A DNA stretch of 64,000 nucleotides from Sporomusa silvacetica DSM 10669 (GTDB lineage Bacteria; Bacillota; Negativicutes; Sporomusales; Sporomusaceae), in NCBI RefSeq assembly GCF_002257705.1, contig NZ_LSLK01000053.1, forward strand, positions 1 to 64,000, read 5' to 3'. This document shows positions 49,947 to 58,421 of this stretch, one piece after another (the first letter of the stretch is position 1; the number at the start of each line of letters is the position of its first letter). The notes below the pieces were generated by a model, which saw only the letters and a program-made list of their open reading frames with translations, ran no database searches and was not told the DNA's origin. The position numbers were made by a program, and so were the translations under genes.

Positions 49947-50216
49947 TTTGCTGCGTAAAAAGTAATAAATATAAATTAAAGGTGGCGTCACCTTTCCGGT
50001 AGTTCAACAATATATGCTACAATAAAAATGAATTAAGTGTCGAATTATAGCAATAATGATTAAAAGTGTTATATATTGTCGATAAGTATACATTTTTTTA
50101 TGCAGGAATTTTGTCAAGTGTTAGCCAAATACACACAACTTCCATACTTGACATAAATACCGTTTATTTTAAACAAGCCAGCCGCCCCCGGGCTGTGTTG
50201 CCGGGACGGATGTCGA
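49947..50216. other. Intergenic region with a GTGGCGTCA site
   Basis: AAAGGTGGCGTCACCTTT (49979-49996) is an inverted repeat whose GTGGCGTCA core recurs at 51921 and 51943. AATATATGCTACAATAAA and TTGACATAAATACCG suggest promoters in both directions. No gene. Confidence 0.45.
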
Positions 50217-50411
50217 GTGCTGCGAATTAGAGAGCTTTTAAAACAAGAGGGAAAATCTCAAAGGTGGCTTGCCCGAGAAACGGGAATAGCACTGCCGACT
50301 ATAAATGCTATGGTCAACGGTCAGAGAGAGTATTTGACTGCACCTGAAGAAGAAAAGATAGCAAAAGTCTTTGGTGTCAACACGGAAGAATTATATTATC
50401 AAGGAGGCTAG
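50217..50411 (+). CDS. XRE-family HTH protein, 64 aa
   Basis: GTG 50217 gives MLRIRELLKQEGKSQRWLAR then ETGIALPTINAMVNGQRE, a Cro/C1-type helix-turn-helix, and ends EELYYQGG. Resembles small phage Cro-like proteins. A terminator follows at 50433. It sits outside the main immunity switch and may be a second regulator. Confidence 0.8.
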   Translation: MLRIRELLKQEGKSQRWLARETGIALPTINAMVNGQREYLTAPEEEKIAKVFGVNTEELYYQGG

Positions 50412-50432
50412 AACTATGAACATTTTTTACTG

Positions 50433-50460
50433 CCAGTCCGAAACGCGGGCTGGTTTTTTG
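50433..50460 (+). terminator. Terminator behind the 64-aa XRE gene
   Basis: CCAGTCCG/CGGGCTGG stem with an AAACG loop and six T. Confidence 0.8.
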
Positions 50461-50657
50461 TTTAAATTGTTAAAATCGTAACTATGTTTTTAGGTGTTGC
50501 TCGTATGGTTAAACGGGAGTATAATGGTTACAGAACATACGTTTGTATAACGTTTTCTATCCTACTGTTTTAAAACCATTTATTTCTACTTATTAATTAA
50601 GTTGTTCACTCATAGTTATCACCTCGCTTTATACATATTTGATTGGGGGAAATTTAC

Positions 50658-50837
50658 ATGGCAAATAAGAAAGGAAACACCGTATTGAAAGAAAGTCCGG
50701 ACGATATTGCCATAGATAATGAAGAAATGATTCCGTATTTATTAAAAGTAATACTGCATAAAATTATTTTTGAGCAGAAACTAAATTGCGAATTATGGTT
50801 GCTATGGCTTGTTGGGATTCAATTGACAAACGTTTAA
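50658..50837 (+). CDS. Small hypothetical protein, doubtful
   Basis: ATG 50658 follows GGGGGA and gives MANKKGNTVLKESPDDIAID. The last 24 codons run antisense through the end of the repressor gene, so the stop may not be the original one. No domain recognised. Confidence 0.35.
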   Translation: MANKKGNTVLKESPDDIAIDNEEMIPYLLKVILHKIIFEQKLNCELWLLWLVGIQLTNV

Positions 50838-51234
50838 ATTCATCCAAAAGTAAATTTTCGTCTATTTCATAAGTGTTTGCTGATGTCTGTTTAAAAAACG
50901 GCATCAGCATTTTTTGTTGCTCTTCTGGAGACATAGATTTAAATATATCGGCAGCTTGTTGTTCGAGTGGTGTTTTCTCTTCGCTATCCATTGCTGTAAT
51001 AAATTTATCGGTTAGCTGTTTCGCATGTTCTGGAAGTGGCGTTTCATCAAATTCAGCCATGGATACACCGAGGGCAGTGGCTATCTTTTGTAAGGTATCA
51101 GAATTGGGGCTTTTTTTTACTCCAGACTCTATTTGGCTTAAGGTTGATTGACCGATCTTAGCTTCTTTATAAAGGCGATATTGAGTCCAACCTTTTTTCT
51201 CGCGAAGCTCAATTATTTTTTTGCCTATGTCCAT
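50764..51234 (-). CDS. Prophage repressor (CI-like, XRE)
   Basis: 156 residues from ATG 51234 (GAGGTG upstream). Helix-turn-helix at about residues 8-62 (WTQYRLYKEAKIGQSTLSQIE); an acidic, glutamine-rich C-terminus (SPEEQQKMLMPFF) without the LexA-type Ser-Lys protease residues, so induction would not be by self-cleavage. It is divergent to the Cro-like gene at 51359 across three direct operator repeats. Most likely the lysogeny repressor. Confidence 0.85.
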   Translation of the reverse strand: MDIGKKIIELREKKGWTQYRLYKEAKIGQSTLSQIESGVKKSPNSDTLQKIATALGVSMAEFDETPLPEHAKQLTDKFITAMDSEEKTPLEQQAADIFKSMSPEEQQKMLMPFFKQTSANTYEIDENLLLDEFKRLSIESQQAIATIIRNLVSAQK

Positions 51235-51252
51235 AGTAGCACCTCGCATTAT

Positions 51253-51333
51253 ATCTCTAAAGGGATTGTAACACATAGGAAAATATTTTAAAATATATCG
51301 TGAAGGGGATTGACTATACATCGTGAAAGGGAT
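51253..51333. promoter_or_regulatory. Three direct-repeat operators of the immunity region
   Basis: ATCTCTAAAGGGAT (51253), ATCGTGAAGGGGAT (51297) and ATCGTGAAAGGGAT (51320). The two right copies are 23 bp apart, about two turns, and lie over the rightward promoter; the left copy lies just 5' of the repressor gene. This matches a CI/Cro switch. Confidence 0.75.
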
Positions 51334-51358
51334 ATAATAAATTACAGGAGGTGATCAC

Positions 51359-51568
51359 ATGGATCTTAAAGCCACTATGAAAGATAAAAACAAATCAATG
51401 TATCGGCTGTCTAAAGATTCCGGAGTTTCCTATTCGCATATATGGGATATCGCCAACGGCATTAGCGTACCATCTATTGTTATAGCTCAAAAACTAGCCG
51501 CAGCCTTAGGCGTAACCATATCAGAACTAATTGACGATAAACCAAAAAAACTACCGAAAACTGGCTAA
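51359..51568 (+). CDS. Cro-like XRE regulator
   Basis: 69 residues behind AGGAGGTGATCAC. HTH: MYRLSKDSGVSYSHIWDIAN (about residues 13-32), then VPSIVIAQKLAAALGVTISEL. First gene of the rightward transcript, divergent to the repressor. Its stop overlaps the Arc-like gene end by four bases. Confidence 0.85.
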   Translation: MDLKATMKDKNKSMYRLSKDSGVSYSHIWDIANGISVPSIVIAQKLAAALGVTISELIDDKPKKLPKTG

Positions 51569-51858
51569 CACTTGCGCATATACACGCCATCCCCACCATG
51601 CTGCTGACAATCGCCGCAATTGCACTTCTCAATTAAAAAGCAGTGACCATTTTCAACAACGACTGACCGGGATAGGCGTTCGCAGTAATGATCGAACAAT
51701 ATTTCGCCATTACGTTTTTCAAACTGTTCAATGTATCTATTCAAAAGCTGTATAACTTCCTTATTTAGCGAGCGGCCATTCTTAAAGGCGATATATTCCA
51801 TTTTATTTTTAGTTTCTTCGCTTGCCCTAATGGGTATGCGTGGTAGATCAGACGGCAT
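51565..51858 (-). CDS. Arc-type ribbon-helix-helix protein
   Basis: 97 residues. Residues 1-50 match the Arc-like RHH domain (RIPIRASEETKNKMEYIA, GRSLNKEVIQLLNRYIEQFE). The C-terminus has a CNCGDC cluster that may bind metal. GGGAGG precedes ATG. Two GTGGCGTCA sites at 51921 and 51943 lie just upstream and are candidate operators. It opposes the rightward operon and could tune early transcription. Confidence 0.8.
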   Translation of the reverse strand: MPSDLPRIPIRASEETKNKMEYIAFKNGRSLNKEVIQLLNRYIEQFEKRNGEILFDHYCERLSRSVVVENGHCFLIEKCNCGDCQQHGGDGVYMRKC

Positions 51859-51920
51859 TGTAATGCCTCCCGTTTAAGTGATGATTTGAATATATCACGC
51901 CTTTGCAAAGTGCCGCCGAA

Positions 51921-51951
51921 GTGGCGTCAAAACGGTGCCAAAGTGGCGTCA
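51921..51951. promoter_or_regulatory. Repeated GTGGCGTCA sites
   Basis: GTGGCGTCA at 51921-51929 and 51943-51951, 22 bp apart, between the Arc-like gene and the excisionase-like gene; a third copy within a palindrome at 49979. Related GTGCCGCC and GGTGCCA lie nearby. Regular spacing of about two turns suggests operators for the RHH protein. Confidence 0.55.
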
Positions 51952-51985
51952 CCTAATTGACAAAAAAGAAGTGAGGTGAGATTTC

Positions 51986-52225
51986 ATGGCTGATACCAAA
52001 AAATATTACAGCGTTAATCAATTGCCGGCTGTTTTAACTGCTCAACACATTGCTACTTATTTAGGTATCTCTCGGACGCGGGTATATGAACTATTTCAGC
52101 TTATCCCGTCTGTTGGCGGTATTCCGAATTTTGACATTGGTTTGTCAAAGCGTGTTGAAAGACAAGACTTTATAAATTGGATTCAAGATCGCAAGCAGGA
52201 AAAGGTTAATAAACAGGCGGGGTGA
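51986..52225 (+). CDS. Excisionase-like HTH protein
   Basis: 79 residues with an HTH_17/Xis-type winged helix: LTAQHIATYLGISRTRVYEL (about 17-36), then a wing and RQDFINWIQDRK. Such proteins bend DNA in excision or regulate. GAAGTGAGGTGAG precedes ATG. First gene of the long rightward operon. Confidence 0.8.
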   Translation: MADTKKYYSVNQLPAVLTAQHIATYLGISRTRVYELFQLIPSVGGIPNFDIGLSKRVERQDFINWIQDRKQEKVNKQAG

Positions 52226-52229
52226 TACA

Positions 52230-52436
52230 ATGTCTAGCTACGCAAAGAACTTGAAAAAACTACAACAGGCAAACCGCATGATAACGCTGTATGCCGGGTT
52301 TATTCCCGGATCTAGGGACAAATACGAGAGTGCCTATTTTTACCGGCTGCAGTGCAAGTGGCTCCGTAAAGCGGATGCTTTGACCGCTAGATTGAACGGC
52401 ATGAAGCGCAAAAGACAGGGAAGGATGGGCGCATGA
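52230..52436 (+). CDS. Small basic phage protein
   Basis: 68 residues, rich in Lys and Arg (KNLKKLQQANRM, NGMKRKRQGRMGA), helical, no domain recognised. It starts four bases after the preceding stop and its TGA overlaps the next ATG. Confidence 0.6.
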   Translation: MSSYAKNLKKLQQANRMITLYAGFIPGSRDKYESAYFYRLQCKWLRKADALTARLNGMKRKRQGRMGA

Positions 52437-52567
52437 AGTTAGGAATTGACAGCAAGCAAGTAAAAAATATTCGTTGGCGTAACGGGCTTGACACTGACCA
52501 ACAGGAATGGAGTCCAAAGCAACAATGGCTACTGATCGCAATGCTTATGGTTGCGCTATCTGTATAA
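52433..52567 (+). CDS. Tiny membrane-type phage protein, 44 aa
   Basis: Read directly from sequence. ATGA overlap with the preceding gene. Starts MKLGIDSKQVKNIRW and ends with a hydrophobic QQWLLIAMLMVALSV segment, possibly a membrane helix. Function unknown. Confidence 0.5.
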   Translation: MKLGIDSKQVKNIRWRNGLDTDQQEWSPKQQWLLIAMLMVALSV

Positions 52568-52680
52568 AAAAAGTAGCCCTACCGGGAGTAGCGGCAGGGC
52601 GCATGGGGTGGGGTAACAGATTCAAGGATATCCCGATTTACATTTTTAGTTTATCACCCGTGGAAGGGGGTGAACACGTA

Positions 52681-52965
52681 ATGTATTACGAATTTGGCGA
52701 GGCTGTACGGTCTGCCAGAGAAGGCAAGGGGTGGACAAGGGTACAGGCGTCAATGAGAATCAACGGTTTGTGTAAAAAACGCCAAAGTCTTGCCTCTGTA
52801 GATGCCATTGAAAAATGGGAAAACGGCAGGGTGCTGCCAAAGATTGAACCGGTATATGCTATGGCAAAAGTGTATGACAGTCCTGAATTGATACATCTTA
52901 GGTTAAATGCTATTGATTTAGGCAAAAGAAAAATCGCCTGTGTTGGCGCACAGACGATAAGTTGA
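52681..52965 (+). CDS. XRE-family HTH protein, 94 aa
   Basis: ATG 52681, with AAGGGGG about 10 bases upstream; a longer frame from 52507 overlaps the tiny gene before. HTH: EAVRSAREGKGWTRVQASMR and then ASVDAIEKWENGRVLPKIEP. Possibly controls the early operon. Its end is close to a GCGTTGGCGCACAGACG stretch at 52941-52960. Confidence 0.75.
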   Translation: MYYEFGEAVRSAREGKGWTRVQASMRINGLCKKRQSLASVDAIEKWENGRVLPKIEPVYAMAKVYDSPELIHLRLNAIDLGKRKIACVGAQTIS

Positions 52966-53023
52966 GAAAATTATCTTAGCCCAATTATACCACGCCCGGG
53001 TGATTGGGACAAGGAGGGGCAGT

Positions 53024-53173
53024 ATGAAAAGAATATTGCATCGTAACCCTAGAACGCAAAAGTATCTTAACACTATATTTCTTGCAGGTATTTCCTCAGT
53101 CACGTTTGCTGATCTGGATAAACTGAATGACCAGAGGCGCAAGGATGCCATTGTAAGGCGGCAAGCAGCATGA
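53024..53173 (+). CDS. Small basic protein, 49 aa
   Basis: AAGGAGGGGCAGT precedes ATG 53024. Sequence MKRILHRNPRTQKYLNTIFL then a charged helix (DKLNDQRRKDAIVRRQAA). Its TGA overlaps the next ATG by four bases. No domain recognised. Confidence 0.6.
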   Translation: MKRILHRNPRTQKYLNTIFLAGISSVTFADLDKLNDQRRKDAIVRRQAA

Positions 53174-53412
53174 GCCGTTACCGGATCTATAAGCCAGTTA
53201 CTGAAGTTATTCCGAACTGCCCAGTATGCGGCAAGGTTGGACAAGTTACAACAATTCGCAGCACCGACATTTTGACGATGGCCTGCGAGTGTGGTTATAA
53301 GTGGAAGTCATTAAGTAGTGAGTGCAAATGCGGTGAATTAACCGGGTTTGCGGTAGCGGGATTATGTTCGGCGTGTTACCGAGCGTATATCAAGAGTAAA
53401 GGGGTGGCGTAG
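53170..53412 (+). CDS. Zinc-ribbon phage protein, 80 aa
   Basis: Eight cysteines: CPVC, CECG, CKCG and CSAC patterns, forming probably two zinc ribbons, in a basic context (SRYRIYKPVTEV). Coupled to both neighbours by overlaps or direct abutment. A nucleic-acid-binding or adaptor role is likely but unproved. Confidence 0.7.
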   Translation: MSRYRIYKPVTEVIPNCPVCGKVGQVTTIRSTDILTMACECGYKWKSLSSECKCGELTGFAVAGLCSACYRAYIKSKGVA

Positions 53413-53568
53413 ATGGCCACCAAGGAATGCCTATGCTGTAGTTGCGTAGTACCTCAAAGCTTTTGTGCATACCGACTTTGCACTGGCGATTATTGCAAGG
53501 AAAATTGTTTATCGACTGATTGCTCATATTACTATCCGAAGGGAGATAAAAATAATGAAACTGCTTAA
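53413..53568 (+). CDS. Cysteine-rich small protein, 51 aa
   Basis: Starts with ATG 53413 right after the preceding TAG. Nine cysteines in 51 residues (ECLCCSC, FCAYRLC, YCKENC, TDC). Its end overlaps the start of the ATPase gene at 53555 by 14 bases in another frame. A zinc-binding mini-protein. Confidence 0.6.
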   Translation: MATKECLCCSCVVPQSFCAYRLCTGDYCKENCLSTDCSYYYPKGDKNNETA

Positions 53569-55549
53569 CTTGAACCTAAGAAACTTCAAAGGCATTAAAG
53601 ATTTCTCGATTGATACCCAAGGTGGCAACGTCAGTATCTTTGGTGACAATGGAACTGGGAAAACCACACTGGCAGACGCCATGAGTTACTTGCTGTTTGA
53701 TAAAGACAGCCTAAACCGTAAAGACTTTGGTATTAAAACCCTGGATGCCGATGGTGATGAAATTCATAACTTAGATCATGAAGTTTCCGGGACATTCGAT
53801 ATTCAAGGGCGTGTTACCACTCTAAAAAAATTATATGCCGAGAAGTGGACTAAGCAGCGCGGTACCGCGACAAAAGAATTTAGCGGCCATACTACTGAGC
53901 ATTATATCGACGGTGTACCAAAACCAAAGAAAGACTATGACAAGTTTATTGCTGGTATAGTTGATGAAAAGGTATTCAAACTATTGACTAGCCCATCATA
54001 TTTCAACGAGCAGTTACACTGGCAAGAACGCCGGGAAACCTTGCTGGCTATTTGTGGCGACATATCGGATGAAGATGTTATTAATTCACAGGTGACCATC
54101 GGGAATAAAGATATGCTTTCGTTGTTAAACGTACTGAATGCCGGAAGGACGTTAGATGATCACCGCAAAGTCATTGCTGCTCGTAGGGCTGAGATTAATA
54201 AAGAGCTTGAAAAAATCCCGGTTCGGATTGATGAAGCTACTCGAAGCTTGCCGGACATTAGCGAGTTAGGCCATAAGGAAGTTATTCAAACTGAAATTAC
54301 ATCCCTGAAAGCCCAACAGCAGGACAAGCAGCAGGAAATAGTCAGAATTGAAAACGGCGGTGAGATTGCCGAAAAGCAACGCCAAATGCGTGAAGTTGAA
54401 GGCCGTTTGCTGGATGTTCAGAATAAGCACCGGGCCGATACTAGCGATAAGGTTTTTGCCAAGAAAAATAAGCTACAGGAATTAAAATTGAACCTTGGCA
54501 ACATTGATTCGAATGTTGAAAGGCGGCAGCGAAATATTGACTCTAACCTTGCTGAAATCAAGCGTTGTGAAGCATCTATCCAAGTCATGAAAGACAAGTG
54601 GTTTGCTATTAGTGGCGAAAAGTTTAGTTTTGAGGAAAGTTGTACTTGCCCGACTTGTAAACAGGAATTGCCTGAAGAGCAAATACAAGCAGCTAGGGAA
54701 AGAGCCCTTAAAAATTTCAACCTTGATAAATCCAAAAGGCTTGAGGCTAATAACGCTGACGGCAAAGGCTATAAGGAGAAGATTGCCAGGCTGCAGTCGG
54801 AAAATGAAGATAGTCAAAAGCAGATCGACAAGATAACCTCTGAAAAAGCTACCATTGAGCAATCTATTGCCACCTTGCAGGCCGAGATTGATGGCATGAC
54901 GGATATGCCGGATATAAACATGAACCACGAATATACCAAAGCGCTGCAAGATAAGGCGGCTATTCAGGATCAGATTGATGACCTGAACACTCAGAAGCAA
55001 ACCGTTATCCAGCAGATCAAGACCGATGTCAATGTATTTGCCCAAGAGATTAGTGCCAGGGAAAACAAACTCATGGTGATCGAGCAGCACGAAAAAGGCC
55101 AGAAACGCATTGAAGAACTGGCAGCAGAGCAAAAGAGATTGGGCGCTGAGTTTGAAAATCTGGAAGGTGAGACTTGTCTTACTGAACAGTTTATCCGAAC
55201 TAAGGTTAATATGCTGGAAAGCCGGATTAATAGCAAGTTTAAGTATGCAAAATTTAAGCTCTTTGATGTTCAGGTAAATGGCGGCGTTAATGAGTGTTGC
55301 GAGACTACCTATAATGGTGTGCCGTACTCAGGTGGCTTGAATAATGCAGCCAGGATTAACGCGGGGCTAGATATTATCAATACCCTGTCCGAGCATTACG
55401 ACTTTGTTGCTCCGATATTTGTTGATAATAGGGAAGCGGTAACGCAATTGATCGAGACTAAAGCCCAGGTGATTAGCCTGGTGGTAAGTAAACCTGACAA
55501 GGCGCTGCGGGTTGAATACGAAGGCAATGTTTTAAAGGAGGCTGTATAG
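53555..55549 (+). CDS. SbcC/Rad50-like ATPase
   Basis: 664 residues from ATG 53555. Walker A FGDNGTGKTTLADAM (about 30-44). Long coiled coils (about 215-360 and 410-550) flank a zinc-hook CPTC KQELP near residue 367. The C-terminal half-site includes SGGLNNAARINAGLDI and PIFVDNREAV (Walker B-like). Rad50-type ATPases work with a nuclease to process DNA ends. No Mre11/SbcD gene is adjacent; recT follows two bases later, so this belongs to the phage recombination module. Confidence 0.88.
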   Translation: MKLLNLNLRNFKGIKDFSIDTQGGNVSIFGDNGTGKTTLADAMSYLLFDKDSLNRKDFGIKTLDADGDEIHNLDHEVSGTFDIQGRVTTLKKLYAEKWTKQRGTATKEFSGHTTEHYIDGVPKPKKDYDKFIAGIVDEKVFKLLTSPSYFNEQLHWQERRETLLAICGDISDEDVINSQVTIGNKDMLSLLNVLNAGRTLDDHRKVIAARRAEINKELEKIPVRIDEATRSLPDISELGHKEVIQTEITSLKAQQQDKQQEIVRIENGGEIAEKQRQMREVEGRLLDVQNKHRADTSDKVFAKKNKLQELKLNLGNIDSNVERRQRNIDSNLAEIKRCEASIQVMKDKWFAISGEKFSFEESCTCPTCKQELPEEQIQAARERALKNFNLDKSKRLEANNADGKGYKEKIARLQSENEDSQKQIDKITSEKATIEQSIATLQAEIDGMTDMPDINMNHEYTKALQDKAAIQDQIDDLNTQKQTVIQQIKTDVNVFAQEISARENKLMVIEQHEKGQKRIEELAAEQKRLGAEFENLEGETCLTEQFIRTKVNMLESRINSKFKYAKFKLFDVQVNGGVNECCETTYNGVPYSGGLNNAARINAGLDIINTLSEHYDFVAPIFVDNREAVTQLIETKAQVISLVVSKPDKALRVEYEGNVLKEAV

Positions 55550-55550
55550 C

Positions 55551-56405
55551 ATGGCAACTGAAACATCAAAACAATTGACACCTGTTGACAGACTTAAAAC
55601 CGTCTTAAATGCTCAGAGCGTTCAGGACTCATTTAAGAACGCTTTAAAAGAAGGGGCTGCACTGTTCACCACTTCGATTATTGACCTGTATAACTCCGAT
55701 AATAACCTGCAAAAATGCTCTCCCCAGGAAGTAGTAGTCGAGTGCTTAAAGGCCGCGACACTAAAACTTCCTATCAATAAAAACCTTGGTTTTGCCTATG
55801 TAATTCCCTACAACAAGAGCAAAAAGGTTGATGGTAATTGGGTGAAAGAGGCTCACCCTCAGTTCCAACTAGGTTATCGCGGTTATATCCAATTGGCAAT
55901 GAGAACTGCTGCTTATCGTAACCTCAATAACGGTGCTATATACGAAGGTATGAAAGTTGAGGAAAACTTCCTTACTGGAGAAATTACGATTACCGGCCAT
56001 AAAGAAAGCGATACCGCAATCGGATATTTTGCCTATATGGAAATGATTAACGGATTTAAGAAGGCATTGTTTTGGAGTAAAGAAAGGCTGCTTGCTCATG
56101 CCAAACGATACAGTAAAAGCTACGATACAAGAAAAGAAGCCTTTGACGAAAAGTCGGCATGGGCTACCAATTTTGACGAGATGGCACAAAAGACATTAAT
56201 CCGGTATTTGATTAGCCATTACGGCATCATGTCGGTTGAAATGATTGGAGCGTTAACAAGTGACAACTCCGATGATAAAACTCCCGAGCAAGAAGTTACC
56301 GCCGAAATTAGCCAGAATGCCAATGACCAGACAATTGATATTGAATCTGAGCCTGTCACTGATGAACAAGAGGATGAACAGCCTATAGCTGGTCCCGACT
56401 ACTAA
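55551..56405 (+). CDS. recT: RecT single-strand annealing protein
   Basis: 284 residues. Family motifs: CSPQEVVVECLKAATLKLPI, FAYVIPYN, HPQFQLGYRGYIQLAMRT (about 102-119), and AWATNFDEMAQKTLIRYL. Binds single-stranded DNA and anneals homologous strands in phage recombination. The acidic tail (about 235-284) is typical. It lies between the Rad50-like ATPase and an MBL-fold protein; no YqaJ or RecE exonuclease is seen. Confidence 0.95.
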   Translation: MATETSKQLTPVDRLKTVLNAQSVQDSFKNALKEGAALFTTSIIDLYNSDNNLQKCSPQEVVVECLKAATLKLPINKNLGFAYVIPYNKSKKVDGNWVKEAHPQFQLGYRGYIQLAMRTAAYRNLNNGAIYEGMKVEENFLTGEITITGHKESDTAIGYFAYMEMINGFKKALFWSKERLLAHAKRYSKSYDTRKEAFDEKSAWATNFDEMAQKTLIRYLISHYGIMSVEMIGALTSDNSDDKTPEQEVTAEISQNANDQTIDIESEPVTDEQEDEQPIAGPDY

Positions 56406-57106
56406 TGAACATTGAAGTATTAGCCAGCAGCAGCGCCGGCAACGCCTATAAAGTATCAGACGGTAATACCGACCTGCTGTTGGATGCAGGGCTAAGTTAT
56501 AAGGAACTTCAAAGGCGATTGAATTTCCAAGTATCAAGCCTGGCAGCCATATTAATAAGCCACAGTCATAAGGACCATTGTAAGGCTGTACCTAATCTCT
56601 TAAAGACCGGGATTGACGTGTATATGAGCCAGCAGACAGCGGATCAAAGCAATGTCTCAGGCCATCGGGTAAAAGTTATTGAGCCACTAAAGCAATACAA
56701 GATAGGATCATGGACGGTGCTCCCATTTGAGCTTGAGCATGATGTTACGAACTTAGGCTACCTACTGGCAAACAAGACCGGAGAGAAGCTTTTATATGCT
56801 ACTGATACATACTACTGCAAATATAAATTCAAGGGCTTAACACACGTCTTAATCGAGTGCAACCATAGCTATGACATACTAGCTGCCAATGTAGAAAACG
56901 GATCAGTGCCAGTAGAACACAAAAACAGGCTCATTCGCTCCCATTTCAGCCTTGAGAACGTCAAGGAGTTTTTGAAAGCTAATGACCTGTCGATGGTGAG
57001 GGAGATTTATTTAATTCATTTGAGTAGCGGCAACAGTGATGCAGGTCGATTTAAGCGTGAGATAGCCGAGCTTACGGGGAAGATGATTTTTGTAGCGGAG
57101 AAATAA
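56405..57106 (+). CDS. MBL-fold hydrolase of the recombination module
   Basis: 233 residues overlapping recT by one base. Motifs: VLASSSAGNAYKVSDG, DAGLSYKEL, the metal-binding SHSHKDHCK (about 52-60), HDVTNLGYLL and ECNHS (about 151-155). Resembles YycJ/WalJ-type MBL proteins with 5'-exonuclease potential. Positioned where phages usually encode the exonuclease partner of RecT, so it may supply the end-resection nuclease. Confidence 0.85.
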   Translation: MNIEVLASSSAGNAYKVSDGNTDLLLDAGLSYKELQRRLNFQVSSLAAILISHSHKDHCKAVPNLLKTGIDVYMSQQTADQSNVSGHRVKVIEPLKQYKIGSWTVLPFELEHDVTNLGYLLANKTGEKLLYATDTYYCKYKFKGLTHVLIECNHSYDILAANVENGSVPVEHKNRLIRSHFSLENVKEFLKANDLSMVREIYLIHLSSGNSDAGRFKREIAELTGKMIFVAEK

Positions 57107-57126
57107 TGTTAAGGGAGCGTTGATTT

Positions 57127-57429
57127 ATGAAAATTTTAGCCCGTAAAAGTGATGCCGATATTAAAGCTTGCCGTGAAGCACAGGCAAAGTATTGCAAGGA
57201 AAACTGTGATCCTCATTTTGCACCAGAAAGCGGCGTTTGTTGGTCTTGCCGTAAAGATATTTACCAGAATTATGGATGGACGAATAAAGGAGAGTTTCCA
57301 TTCTCTCAACGTATTGGGGTAAGCAAAGACGGCGAGCAAGTTGATTTTATCACAGGAATATCGCTTGAAAAAGCCGGTTCTGAGTTGGTAACGGGTTGTC
57401 CCCATTGTAATCGTAGCTATTGCGATTAG
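57127..57429 (+). CDS. Cysteine-rich phage protein, 100 aa
   Basis: AAGGGAGCG precedes ATG. CKEN C, CWSC and CPHC motifs with CD at the end suggest zinc binding at both termini, with FPFSQRIGVSKDGEQVDFIT between. Unrecognised but probably real; sits in the early operon. Confidence 0.6.
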   Translation: MKILARKSDADIKACREAQAKYCKENCDPHFAPESGVCWSCRKDIYQNYGWTNKGEFPFSQRIGVSKDGEQVDFITGISLEKAGSELVTGCPHCNRSYCD

Positions 57430-57508
57430 TTTTTAAACTTCCACAAGGCATAGTTTCCCAGTGTTAGTATGTGCGGGATTGAATTATTTATGTGGGGTGA
57501 AGATAAAT

Positions 57509-58252
57509 ATGTTGGAAAACAGCATTAAGGATGTTATTGGTAAAAAATTAGAGGATGGCACAATTGAAAAGTTGGTTGCTGAACAACTAGAAAAAGGCGT
57601 ATTGAACGCATTGGATAGCTTGTTTAGATCATACGGCGATGTAACAAAGGTAATTGAAGATAAAATTAAATCCGTCATGGTTCCTTACCTTGAGGGATAT
57701 GACTACTCCAAATATATTGTTAAGCTAGACAGCGTTTTGGTTGAAGTACTGGAAAATTGCGCTTTAGATAATAAAAAAATGCTTACTAACTTCAAAGAAC
57801 TAATGTTGCCGGAGGAACGTAAAACTATTAAGGCATCTGAGTTATATGATATTTGGTGCAAGTATGTAGCTAAAGAAGTTGAAACTAACGGACTGGAAAT
57901 TGATTATGACGACGGCCCAACATATACGCCTGTCGAGGTAACTCTTAATGTTGATTATGATAATGATAGAAGTTGGAGTTCGTTCAACTACGCGACATTG
58001 GTCTTTGAGTGTGAGCATGATGAAGAGATGAATTTTGCTATCCGATTAAACCGCTGGACTGGTGACAAAGAAGAAGATCAATGGGGTATTGGATACGACA
58101 AAGTAAAAGATATTGCTTCATTAAGACGTTTAAACGACTTTGAAATATTGTTAATGCGGTTAGATCAGGCGGGAACAAAGCTAATTATGGATACTGATAG
58201 CGAAAGTGACGAAATTACGCCGGAGGAAGAACCAGAGGCGACATATGAGTAA
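57509..58252 (+). CDS. Unknown acidic phage protein
   Basis: 247 residues from ATG 57509 (GGGGTGAAG upstream). Strongly acidic, with DYDDGPTYTPVEVTLNVDYD and a FECEHDEEMNFAIRLNR segment that suggests beta structure. The N-terminal half is helical. No domain recognised. It ends overlapping the next gene by eight bases. Confidence 0.6.
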   Translation: MLENSIKDVIGKKLEDGTIEKLVAEQLEKGVLNALDSLFRSYGDVTKVIEDKIKSVMVPYLEGYDYSKYIVKLDSVLVEVLENCALDNKKMLTNFKELMLPEERKTIKASELYDIWCKYVAKEVETNGLEIDYDDGPTYTPVEVTLNVDYDNDRSWSSFNYATLVFECEHDEEMNFAIRLNRWTGDKEEDQWGIGYDKVKDIASLRRLNDFEILLMRLDQAGTKLIMDTDSESDEITPEEEPEATYE

Positions 58253-58421
58253 TTCGTTGGAAGACCATAAAGAATGTGGCCGCTGTAATCGCAAGCTAAA
58301 GGACGCTAAGAGCCGTGAACGTGGCTTTGGTCGGGTATGTTTCAAGAAACATCGTGAAGAGGTTGCCAAGGCTGAATTTGAGCGGAATCAGCAGCGGTTG
58401 GAATTGGAGGGCGTGGGATGA
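58245..58421 (+). CDS. Small zinc-binding protein (DUF6011-like)
   Basis: 58 residues from ATG 58245. ECGRCNRKLKDAKSRERGFG then RVCFKKH: the C-x-x-C...S-x-x-x-G-x-G-x-x-C pattern of DUF6011-type phage proteins. Overlaps the neighbours on both sides by four to eight bases. Confidence 0.7.
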   Translation: MSNSLEDHKECGRCNRKLKDAKSRERGFGRVCFKKHREEVAKAEFERNQQRLELEGVG

